Source of the DNA: an uncultured Elusimicrobiales bacterium
GTDB taxonomy: Bacteria > Elusimicrobiota > Elusimicrobia > Elusimicrobiales > Elusimicrobiaceae
Direction of reading: 5' to 3'
Assembly: GCA_934667625.1 (NCBI GenBank)
Contig: CAKUMH010000005.1
Location: 70,206 to 134,205 of the forward strand
DNA length: 64,000 nucleotides
The position numbers and the translations under genes were made by a program. Below the pieces are notes generated by a model. That model searched no databases. It saw nothing but the letters and a program-made list of their open reading frames with translations, and was not told the origin of the DNA. This document shows positions 54,675 through 61,614 of the stretch, piece by piece (within the stretch, counting starts at the first letter, position 1; every line of letters begins with the position of its first letter).

Positions 54675-55175
54675 ATGAAAAACGTTACTATGGGCCGTTT
54701 AGGTGGGTTTACGCTTATTGAATTATTGGTAGTTGTTCTCATTATTGGTATCTTGGCGGCGGTGGCCGTGCCGCAATACCAGCGGGCTGTGGCCAAGAGT
54801 CAATTTAGCGAAATGTTGGCCCTAGTCAATTCGCTCAAGCAACAAGAGGATTTGTATTATCTGGCCAACGGCCGCTATGCAACGAGTTACGAGGAGCTCT
54901 CGCCCGATTTTCCGCCCGTTCAGGTAGACGACGATGGGTATACGTTTCGCATTCCGGGAAAGAATTACTACTTTGACCTTATGGACGGCGGGAAAAATTC
55001 ATATATCTATGCTTATCACTATAAGTTAAAGGTTAGCTATACGTACCGCTTTGATGGAGAGCGTCATTGCAATATTTATGATGAAAACGACGCATTAGCA
55101 AAGTATATTTGTTCTTCCGTAGGAACCCGCATCGGTGACTGTGGTAAAGCTTGTTTTGCTTACAAAATGAACTAG
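54675..55175 (+). CDS. Type IV pilin-like protein, cassette type
   Basis: A 166-residue prepilin of the cassette group: leader MKNVTMGRLGG, FTLIELLVVVLIIGILAAVA, then VPQYQRAVAKSQFSEMLAL and LANGRYATSYEELSPDFP. The C-terminal domain is rich in Tyr and charged residues (IYAYHYKLKVSYTYRF) with Cys at RHCNIYD, YICSSVG and GDCGKACF. The start is fixed by AAGGAAGG and the shared leader. A terminator follows at 55240-55273. Confidence 0.93.
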   Translation: MKNVTMGRLGGFTLIELLVVVLIIGILAAVAVPQYQRAVAKSQFSEMLALVNSLKQQEDLYYLANGRYATSYEELSPDFPPVQVDDDGYTFRIPGKNYYFDLMDGGKNSYIYAYHYKLKVSYTYRFDGERHCNIYDENDALAKYICSSVGTRIGDCGKACFAYKMN

Positions 55176-55239
55176 CGCGGTTAAAAAGTGCGTAATGCGT
55201 AAAAATAGTTGGCCGTCTTTTGGTGGAATTTACCCCACA

Positions 55240-55273
55240 AAAAATCCCCGCTAAACAAGCGGGGATTTTTTCT
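55240..55273. terminator. Bidirectional terminator between pilin and repeat-protein gene
   Basis: AAAAAATCCCCGCT, loop, AGCGGGGATTTTTTC between two convergent stops. Confidence 0.85.
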
Positions 55274-55289
55274 CTTACCAAATCTAAAT

Positions 55290-56162
55290 TTATTTAGTAA
55301 TCATTTTCATCGTGTTAGGGTGAATCGGGTATTCCCCTTTAAATTTGCAACGGTGGATGTTTTTCACCAAATTTTTAGTAGTATTTAAATCTTCTCCGCA
55401 TTCCGGGCAGGTAGAGCGGCAGGTCTGCAAACCGTTGGACTGCGGGCAGGGTTTGTTGTCTCTGTCAATTTCTTCCCCGCAATAAATGCAGTAGTGTTTT
55501 TGCGCCGCCTGCGCGTTTTGGTCAGCTGCGGCGTTTTCTGCCTGCGCTTCCTTCAGTTCCAAGTAGTAAAACTCCAACGAGTGGCGGGCATATCCGCCAT
55601 GGGCTTCGCGGTCCGCTTGCAAGAGTTCTTCCGCTTGTTCCAACAAAATCGGGTCTAATTCATTCTCTTCCGCCATGGACGAGCACAAGTCTGTGTAATT
55701 CGTGTCCACACAATGTTGATGTGCGCTCATCGCTTTGCCACAGCGTCCGCACACAATGGTTTTGTTTCCAATTTTATGTTTGGCGGAAACTTCGGCCACG
55801 GCCACCGCGCGCCCCAAGTTTTTGGTCAACGCATTGACTTTCGGAGCGGGCCAAGCATTCTTTTTGCTGGAAACAGGCCAAGCGTCATTCGTTTTAGCCA
55901 CGGGCCATGCGTCATTTTTCCCGGCCACAGGCCAAGCGTCAGTCGTGCCGGCCACAGGCCAAGCGTCAGTTGTTTTAGCCACGGGCCATGCGTCATTTTT
56001 CCCGGCCACAGGCCAAGCGTCAGTCGTGCCGGCCACGGGCCAAGCGTCAGTCGTGCCGGCCAGCGGCCAAGCGTCGCGGGAACCTTTCACGTTCCCCGCA
56101 AAGGCCGTATTCACGGCGCAAAAGCTAAATAAAACTGCCAACAACAACGTTACTTTTTTCAT
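55290..56162 (-). CDS. Secreted protein with DAWPVAG nonapeptide repeats and Cys-rich ribbons
   Basis: A 290-residue protein. Signal peptide (MKKVTLLLAVLFSFCAVNTA, cleavage near FAG), then nine consecutive nine-residue repeats of the form DAWPVAGTT (residues about 30-110), followed by two ribbon-like Cys clusters: CGRCGK..HQHCVD near 140 and CIYCGEE..CPQS..CRSTCPECGE near 235-265, which look like zinc-ribbon or disulfide knots. A helical Ala/Glu segment lies between. No family recognised. The 27-bp DNA repeats (55833-56075) also form an 81-bp super-repeat. It is inverted relative to the pilin at 54675. Presumably exported; function unknown. Confidence 0.7.
   Translation of the reverse strand: MKKVTLLLAVLFSFCAVNTAFAGNVKGSRDAWPLAGTTDAWPVAGTTDAWPVAGKNDAWPVAKTTDAWPVAGTTDAWPVAGKNDAWPVAKTNDAWPVSSKKNAWPAPKVNALTKNLGRAVAVAEVSAKHKIGNKTIVCGRCGKAMSAHQHCVDTNYTDLCSSMAEENELDPILLEQAEELLQADREAHGGYARHSLEFYYLELKEAQAENAAADQNAQAAQKHYCIYCGEEIDRDNKPCPQSNGLQTCRSTCPECGEDLNTTKNLVKNIHRCKFKGEYPIHPNTMKMITK
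55833..56075 (-). repeat. 27-bp tandem repeat encoding DAWPVAG units
   Basis: Nine in-frame copies; units 2-4 and 5-7 repeat in the same order (AGTT-type, AGKN-type, AKTT/AKTN-type), showing duplication of an 81-bp block. Confidence 0.85.
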
Positions 56163-56224
56163 GAATCCTCCAAAGAATAAAATCCTTCCCTACTGTTAGT
56201 TTAAAACATTTCTTGTTTCTTGCA

Positions 56225-56288
56225 AAGGGCCTTTGGGCCTATTTTTTCTTGTAAAAGGGACCTATAAAAAAATAGGCCTCTTGCGGAG
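56225..56288. repeat. About 60-bp hairpin-rich repeat, left copy
   Basis: TTGGGCCTATTTTTT, then GGGACCTATAAAAA and ATAGGCC. It resembles the element at 56848-56910 on the other side of the small secreted-protein gene; a degenerate form lies near 61488-61525. Confidence 0.6.
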
Positions 56289-56301
56289 ATTTTCACCCGC
56301 G

Positions 56302-56790
56302 CTACTCAGCTGCCGATATCAGCAGCCGCAGCAAAATCGCCAGCTGCTGTTGGGATAAATCTCCCGTGTCGCCCAAAAAACCGATGACAAATCCAAGCGC
56401 CTCCAGGGTCAGTTCGCCTTCCTCCAGGGTAAGGCTTTTTACCGCTTCTTCGTCACTTCCGGCCAGCACTTTCCGGGCCAACTGGTCGGCCTGTTCCATG
56501 CCCTTCTCAACGGGAGCTTTCAGCTCTTTTTCACTCAGTTCCGCCGTGGTTCCGTTTTCCTCGGCAATCAACGCGTCTGCCATTTGTTGCAGGGTGGGCA
56601 GCATGTCCTTGCGCATAAAGGCAATGACGGCTTTATCATTTTCGGTCAATTCTCCCACATTTCTGCGTTGGACAAAATTTTGCGTTTCCTCCAAAAAAGC
56701 CAATTGTGTGGGGGCAAAACCTTCGTTCTCCTGCGCAAATGCGGCGGGCACCATCAGCAAAGCAGCAAACAAAACAGCAAGTTTTTTCAT
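56302..56790 (-). CDS. Small secreted protein of unknown function
   Basis: A 162-residue protein with a signal peptide (MKKLAVLFAALLMVPAAFA, cleavage before QEN). The mature part is acidic and helical, Glu/Leu-rich (QADQLARKVLAGSDEEAVKS, EGELTLEALGFVIGFLGDTG), without Cys or recognised motifs. GAGGAAC before the ATG gives a ribosome binding site. Flanked on both sides by about 60-bp repeats related to each other. It is transcribed away from clpP. Confidence 0.7.
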   Translation of the reverse strand: MKKLAVLFAALLMVPAAFAQENEGFAPTQLAFLEETQNFVQRRNVGELTENDKAVIAFMRKDMLPTLQQMADALIAEENGTTAELSEKELKAPVEKGMEQADQLARKVLAGSDEEAVKSLTLEEGELTLEALGFVIGFLGDTGDLSQQQLAILLRLLISAAE

Positions 56791-56847
56791 TTTGTTCCTC
56801 CGAGCATCCTTCTTCTTTCTATTATACTACCAAAAACTCTTCTAAAA

Positions 56848-56910
56848 AAACAGGAGCTTTGGACCTATTTTTTTTAGGCCAAAAGACCTATAAAAATATA
56901 GGTCCTTTTG
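56848..56910. repeat. About 60-bp hairpin-rich repeat, right copy
   Basis: TTTGGACCTATTTTTTTTAG, then GACCTATA-AAAA-TATAGGTC and TTTTGCG. The second half is a perfect hairpin just upstream of the clpP promoter. Confidence 0.6.
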
Positions 56911-56946
56911 CGTGCGAGCCGCCGAAAATATACTACAATATAAAAT

Positions 56947-57534
56947 ATGATTATACCTACTATTATTGAAAAGAACGTCGGTTATGATATTTTTTCCCGC
57001 TTGCTTAAGGACCGTATCATCTTTGTAGGCGGGCGCGAAGGCGAGGTGGACACCGCCAGCGCCAATATGATTATCGCCCAACTTTTGTACTTGGACGCGG
57101 ACGACCCGAACCGGGAAATCAATCTCTACATCAATTCTCCCGGCGGAATGGTAACGGCCGGCCTGGCCATTTACGACACCATGCAGTTTATCAAGGCCCC
57201 TATCACCACTATCTGCATGGGTCAGGCAATGAGCTTCGGCGCGGTGCTGTTGGCGGCGGGCTCTAAGGGCAAACGTTACGCCCTGCCGCATGCGCGCATT
57301 ATGATTCACCAACCGCTTATTTGGGGCGGCGGCATTTCCGGCCAAGTAACGGATATTGAAATTGAATCTAAAGAATTGCGCGACAACAAAGAGCACCTCT
57401 TGGATATTTTAGCCAAGCACACGGGACAGGACAAAGAAAAAATCCGCCGCGACAGCGAACGCAACTATTATATGTCGGCGCAAGAGGCCAAGGAGTATGG
57501 GCTGATTGACGAGGTCCTTCCCCTTAAAAAATAA
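56947..57534 (+). CDS. clpP: ClpP protease subunit with Asn in place of the catalytic Asp
   Basis: A 195-residue subunit of the ATP-dependent Clp protease. The family blocks are present: SRLLKDRIIFVGG, LYINSPGGMVTAGLAIYDTM, MGQAMSFGAVLLAAG with nucleophile Ser96, ARIMIHQPL with His121. The third triad residue is normally Asp in ERD just before (F/Y)xS; here it is ERN (Asn173). There is no propeptide: the protein starts MIIPTIIEKN. A TACAAT box ends seven bases before the ATG and there is no ribosome binding site, so the mRNA may be leaderless. No clpX is adjacent. Activity could be altered, or a second ClpP may exist elsewhere. Confidence 0.93.
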   Translation: MIIPTIIEKNVGYDIFSRLLKDRIIFVGGREGEVDTASANMIIAQLLYLDADDPNREINLYINSPGGMVTAGLAIYDTMQFIKAPITTICMGQAMSFGAVLLAAGSKGKRYALPHARIMIHQPLIWGGGISGQVTDIEIESKELRDNKEHLLDILAKHTGQDKEKIRRDSERNYYMSAQEAKEYGLIDEVLPLKK

Positions 57535-57617
57535 ACGGCTTTTACAGTTGGTTCGTCAACGCACAGGACACAAAACGTAAAGTTTTGTGTCCTGTTGCTT
57601 ATCAGGGCCAACCATTT
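57535..57617. repeat. 83-bp direct repeat, copy 1
   Basis: Begins ACGGCTTTTACAGTTGG and contains the perfect hairpin GGACACAAAAC/GTTTTGTGTCC. Almost identical to 57767-57849 (one difference seen). It directly follows the clpP stop and may act as its transcript end. Confidence 0.85.
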
Positions 57618-57766
57618 GCCAAATTCGTCGCATTTGTGCGTCTTTCGGGGCTTATGTGGCATATAGCCACACTTCGCCCCGACTATATCCGCCCAACTGC
57701 TTAGAATTTGCCAAATCAGGCAATCTTCTAGTTGGTTTTCAGTTGTTCGCGGACAGCCCTTGAACA

Positions 57767-57849
57767 ACGGCTTTTACAGTTGGTTCGTCAACGCACAGGA
57801 CACAAAACGTAAAGTTTTGTGTCCTGTCGCTTATCAGGGCCAACCATTC
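57767..57849. repeat. 83-bp direct repeat, copy 2
   Basis: Second copy, 232 bases downstream. The sequence between the copies has no convincing gene; a 99-codon minus-strand frame overlaps clpP and the repeat and lacks a ribosome binding site. Confidence 0.85.
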
Positions 57850-57873
57850 TTGAGCTGGCCGCCTGCAAAAGAA

Positions 57874-57965
57874 GGCGTCATCCTGGAAGGTTGTAGTCCA
57901 GGATCTCGCCGTCCATCTACTAGGTCATGCTGGAAGGCTTTAGTCCAGCATCTCTTCCTTTTTTG
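57874..57965. repeat. Palindromic intergenic repeats before a pilin cassette
   Basis: GTCATCCTGGAAGGTTGTAG with TCCAGGATC near 57878 and GTCATGCTGGAAGGCTTTAG with TCCAGCATC near 57925. Confidence 0.8.
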
Positions 57966-58022
57966 CGGGGCCCGTTACCTTTTCTTTTTGTGCCGTTTTC
58001 GGGTTGGTAAAATATAAAAGGG

Positions 58023-58073
58023 TTGTAATCTTTTTTTTTTTTGATAAATTTTGCTTATAAGCAAAATTTATCA
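58023..58073 (+). promoter_or_regulatory. Pilin cassette promoter module, copy 4 (T12 spacer, palindrome)
   Basis: TTGTAA (58023-58028), 16-bp spacer with twelve T (58031-58042), TAAATT (58045-58050). Palindrome arms TGATAAATTTTGC (58042-58054) and GCAAAATTTATCA (58061-58073). Confidence 0.65.
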
Positions 58074-58088
58074 AAAAGGAAGGTAGTT

Positions 58089-58622
58089 ATGAAAAACGTT
58101 ACTGCGGGCCGTTTAGGCGGCTTTACGCTCATTGAATTATTAGTTGTTGTCCTCATCATTGGCATTCTCGCCGCCATTGCATTGCCCAAGTACGAAATGG
58201 CCGTCATCAAAAGCCGCATTGCGCAAGTGGTTCCGTTTATGACGTCCGTCAAACAAGCGCAAGAAACCTACTACATGGCCAACGGTACCTATACCGATAA
58301 GTGGGACGATTTGGACGTCTCCGCCCCGGCAGGTGTAACCAAACAATCCTGCCAGCAAGGCGGGCACGATACGGAATGTTTCACGTTCCCGTCGGGGGTA
58401 AAGTGTTCTTTGCGTTCGTACGAAAACGTTATGTATTGTTCTGGTGGTCCTAGTAAATTATCCGGTATCGGTATGGCCTACACGCACAGCAATATATTTA
58501 AAACGGTAGGCCCCCGCATTTGTCTTGCCTCGCTTAAAAAGCCCGAGCAAGACAAAGTCTGCCTGGCCCTGGGCGGCACCCTCAAACTAACCAGCGATAT
58601 CACGCATTTTTACTCGTGGTAA
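58089..58622 (+). CDS. Type IV pilin-like protein, cassette type
   Basis: A 177-residue prepilin of the cassette group: leader MKNVTAGRLGG, FTLIELLVVVLIIGILAAIA, then LPKYEMAVIKSRIAQVV and MANGTYTDKWDDLDVSAP. The C-terminal domain has Cys at KQSCQQGG, TECFTFPS, VKCSLRS, MYCSGG, ICLASL and VCLALGG. The start is fixed by AAGGAAGG and the shared leader. The next signal downstream is the palindrome at 58648-58682, which may end this transcript or control lon. Confidence 0.93.
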   Translation: MKNVTAGRLGGFTLIELLVVVLIIGILAAIALPKYEMAVIKSRIAQVVPFMTSVKQAQETYYMANGTYTDKWDDLDVSAPAGVTKQSCQQGGHDTECFTFPSGVKCSLRSYENVMYCSGGPSKLSGIGMAYTHSNIFKTVGPRICLASLKKPEQDKVCLALGGTLKLTSDITHFYSW

Positions 58623-58647
58623 ATTCCCGTCCGTGGCCCTTCCCTTC

Positions 58648-58682
58648 AAAATTAGCAACCAAATACCATATTTGCTAATTTT
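58648..58682. promoter_or_regulatory. CIRCE-like palindrome in the lon promoter
   Basis: TTAGCAACC (58652-58660), nine bases, ATTTGCTAA (58670-58678). Outer half-sites TTAGCA and TGCTAA and the 9-9-9 spacing match the HrcA operator CIRCE; the inner three bases do not. The palindrome extends with AAAA/TTTT to 11-bp arms. It overlaps the -35 box of lon. It could instead be a weak terminator of the pilin gene. Confidence 0.45.
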
Positions 58683-58700
58683 AACCTAATTTGCTACAAT
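58672..58700 (+). promoter_or_regulatory. Promoter of lon
   Basis: TTGCTA (58672-58677), 17-bp spacer, TACAAT (58695-58700) with an extended TG two bases upstream, about 78 bases before the ATG. Confidence 0.65.
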
Positions 58701-58778
58701 ATATAAGAGCCAAAAGCAGGGGTGTTGCAAAAATGCTCTTGGCAAACCTTTTATCCGTTGTATTGGAAGGGAGAGAAT

Positions 58779-61358
58779 ATGGCAGAAGAAATAAAAAAAC
58801 AAACACTTTCGTTACCGACGGTAGTGCCGGCAGTCGCCATACGCGATGTGGTGATGTTTCCGGGGATGTCGCTTCCGTTATCGGTAGACCGGGAAAAATC
58901 CGTCAACGCCGTGGAACTGGCGCTGAACACGCCCGGCAAATACATTTTGGCCGTTTCGCAAAAAAATGCCGAAGTGGAAGAGCCCAAAGCCAACGATATT
59001 TATCACTTTGGTGTCATTGCGCAAATTACGCAAAATTTAAAAATGCCGGACGGCTCCATGAAAATTTTTCTGCAGGGCTTGGCCCGCGCCCGCGTCAACA
59101 GATTGGAGATGAACGACGTGGCCGGCTCGTGGTTTGCCACCGTGGAATATATTGAGGAAGAGGACGACAACTCCCCCGTGGTGCAGGCCTTAATGCGCAA
59201 AGTGCTGGACGAGTTTGACCACTATGCCCGCGTGTCGCACCGGATTGCGGTGGAGGGGGTTTCTTTCCTGCGGCAAATTAACGATGCGTCCAAACTGGCC
59301 GACACGGTGGCTTCCAATATGCTCGTCAAGGCGGAGCAGCGCCAAGAAATTTTGGAAGCGGTGCACATTAAAGACCGCTTGGAAAAAATCTTAAAATTAA
59401 TCACCAGCGAAGTGGAAATTTTGGGCTTGGAGGAAAAAATCCATTCCAAGGTCCGCGCGCAGATTGAAAAAAACCAAAAAGAGTACTACTTAAACGAGCA
59501 GATGAAGGCCATTCAAAAGGAGCTCAGCCAAAAGGACGATTTCCAAAAAGAGCTGGATGCCCTGCGCGCCAAAGTAAAAAAGAACGGCCTTCCGCCGCAC
59601 GCCAAGGAAGCGGCCGAAAAAGAAATTGACCGCCTGGCCAAAATGGCGCCGTTTTCGCCGGAAGCCACGGTATCGCGCACGTATTTGGATTGGCTCGTCA
59701 ATATGCCGTGGAACAAAACCACCGAGGACGTGTTGGACCTCAAAGAAGCCAAAAAGATTTTGGACGAGGACCACTTCGGCCTGGAAAAACCCAAAGAGCG
59801 CATTTTGGAATACTTGGCTGTCAGCAAGCTGACCAACTCCCTGCGCGGCCCCGTGCTTTGCTTTGCTGGTGCGCCGGGCGTGGGCAAAACGTCTTTGGCT
59901 AAGTCTATCGCGCGGGCTATCGGGCGCAAATTTGTGCGGATGTCCTTGGGCGGCGTGCGCGACGAAAGCGAAATCCGCGGCCACCGCCGCACTTATATCG
60001 GCTCCATGCCGGGGCGCATTATCCAAGGGATCAGCAAGGCCAAAAGCATGAACCCCGTGTTCCTGCTGGACGAAATTGATAAAATGGGCAGCGACTGGCG
60101 CGGCGACCCCGCGGCGGCGCTCTTGGAACTGTTGGACCCCGAGCAGAACAAAGAGTTCACCGACCACTTTTTGGACGTTCCGTTTGACGTTTCTAAAGTG
60201 ATGTTTATCACCACGGCCAACTCACTGGCCAACATTCCCACCACGTTGCGCGACCGTCTGGAAATTATTGATTTTGACGGCTACACCGAGTACGAAAAAC
60301 ACGACATCGTGGACAAATACCTCTTGCCCAAGCAGATGAAAATCCACGGGTTAAAAGACGGCCAGCTGACCGTTTCGCACGACGCGGTGGCCCTTTTAAT
60401 GCGCGACTATGTACGCGAGGCCGGCGTGCGCAATTTGGAGCGGGAAATCGGCTCCCTGTGCCGCAAGGCCGCCAAGATGACGGTGGACGGCGCGAAAAAA
60501 GTGGAAGTAACGCGCGAGAATCTGCACGAATTTTTAGGCGTGCCGAAGTATTCCAACTTTGCCACCGAAGAAAACGGCGTGGGGATTGCCACGGGCCTGG
60601 CGTGGACGAGCGTGGGCGGCGAAACACTGTCCATAGAAGCCACCAAGCTCCCCGGCAAAGGCCAACTGATTTTGACGGGTATGCTCGGCAACGTGATGAA
60701 GGAATCCGTCCGCGCCGCGCTGACCTATGCCCGCAGCCGCGGTTACGGCGAAGGGGTGGATTTTGACAAGACGGACTTTCACGTCCACTTCCCCGAAGGG
60801 GCCGTGCCGAAGGACGGGCCGTCCGCGGGCAGTGTTATTACCACCGCGCTGACGAGCTTGCTGACGGGGCTCCCCGTTAAAAAGCACCTGGCGATGACGG
60901 GCGAAGTAACCATTACGGGGCGCGTGCTTCCCGTCGGCGGTATTAAGGAAAAATTCCTGGCCGCGTACCGCGAAGGGGTCAAGACGATTCTCTACCCGCA
61001 CACCAACGTCAAGGACGTTTCCGAACTGCCCGAGCGCGTGCGCAAGGAGCTGACCTTAATCCCCGTCAAGCACATGGGTGAGGTACTGCCTTTAGCGCTG
61101 GAAGGCTGGGCCGAATTTGAGGCCAAATTAAACAAAAAACGCGGCCACAAAAAAGCCGCCAAAAAGGCCAAGTCGGCCCCGAAAGCGGCCAAAAGTGCCT
61201 TAAAAAAAGTGAAAAAAGTGGCAAAAACGGTAAAACGGGCCGCGGTGGGTAAAAAGGTAAAACCTGCCAAAAAAACAGTAAAAACAGCTAAAAAAGGAGC
61301 GAAAAAAGCGGTTTTAGCCCGGAAAGGGAGCAAAAAAACCGCCAAAACGCGCCGTTAG
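58779..61358 (+). CDS. lon: ATP-dependent protease Lon with a histone-like Lys/Ala tail
   Basis: An 859-residue Lon. The N-terminal substrate domain (VVPAVAIRDVVMFPGMSLPL) is followed by a coiled region, the AAA+ domain with Walker A APGVGKTSLAKS (about residue 365) and Walker B FLLDEIDKM, and the Ser-Lys protease domain with KDGPSAGSVITTAL (Ser about 682) and LPVGGIKEKFLAAY (Lys about 723). After about residue 780 there are about 80 residues made almost only of Lys, Ala, Val and Thr (KKAAKKAKSAPKAAKSAL), absent from typical Lon. ATG at 58779 has GGAAGGGAGAG before it. A terminator follows the stop. Confidence 0.95.
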   Translation: MAEEIKKQTLSLPTVVPAVAIRDVVMFPGMSLPLSVDREKSVNAVELALNTPGKYILAVSQKNAEVEEPKANDIYHFGVIAQITQNLKMPDGSMKIFLQGLARARVNRLEMNDVAGSWFATVEYIEEEDDNSPVVQALMRKVLDEFDHYARVSHRIAVEGVSFLRQINDASKLADTVASNMLVKAEQRQEILEAVHIKDRLEKILKLITSEVEILGLEEKIHSKVRAQIEKNQKEYYLNEQMKAIQKELSQKDDFQKELDALRAKVKKNGLPPHAKEAAEKEIDRLAKMAPFSPEATVSRTYLDWLVNMPWNKTTEDVLDLKEAKKILDEDHFGLEKPKERILEYLAVSKLTNSLRGPVLCFAGAPGVGKTSLAKSIARAIGRKFVRMSLGGVRDESEIRGHRRTYIGSMPGRIIQGISKAKSMNPVFLLDEIDKMGSDWRGDPAAALLELLDPEQNKEFTDHFLDVPFDVSKVMFITTANSLANIPTTLRDRLEIIDFDGYTEYEKHDIVDKYLLPKQMKIHGLKDGQLTVSHDAVALLMRDYVREAGVRNLEREIGSLCRKAAKMTVDGAKKVEVTRENLHEFLGVPKYSNFATEENGVGIATGLAWTSVGGETLSIEATKLPGKGQLILTGMLGNVMKESVRAALTYARSRGYGEGVDFDKTDFHVHFPEGAVPKDGPSAGSVITTALTSLLTGLPVKKHLAMTGEVTITGRVLPVGGIKEKFLAAYREGVKTILYPHTNVKDVSELPERVRKELTLIPVKHMGEVLPLALEGWAEFEAKLNKKRGHKKAAKKAKSAPKAAKSALKKVKKVAKTVKRAAVGKKVKPAKKTVKTAKKGAKKAVLARKGSKKTAKTRR

Positions 61359-61389
61359 GTTTTTACTAAAAAAGTTCAAAAAAATCAGA

Positions 61390-61422
61390 AAAAAAAGCCA
61401 CCCGGTTTGGGTGGCTTTTTTG
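61390..61422 (+). terminator. Terminator of lon
   Basis: AAAAAAAAGCCACCC, loop, GGGTGGCTTTTTTG shortly after the stop. Confidence 0.9.
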
Positions 61423-61614
61423 CGCTCAAAAATTTTGCCGTTTTTCCGCAACCAATTTTTTACAATTTACCCTGGCCCCATTTCTGGGCCTTTGGGCCTA
61501 CAAACAGGGTGCCAAAGGGCCTACCCTCGTGTTAGGTCAATAACACCCCTTGTAATAAATCAATTAATCAATTATACTATCCTTATAAGTACTTTATTAT
61601 CGGGAGGACCCCTT

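Noticed and set aside
57468..57767. 99-codon minus-strand frame behind clpP
   Set aside because: It overlaps the end of clpP and one 83-bp repeat, and has no ribosome binding site.
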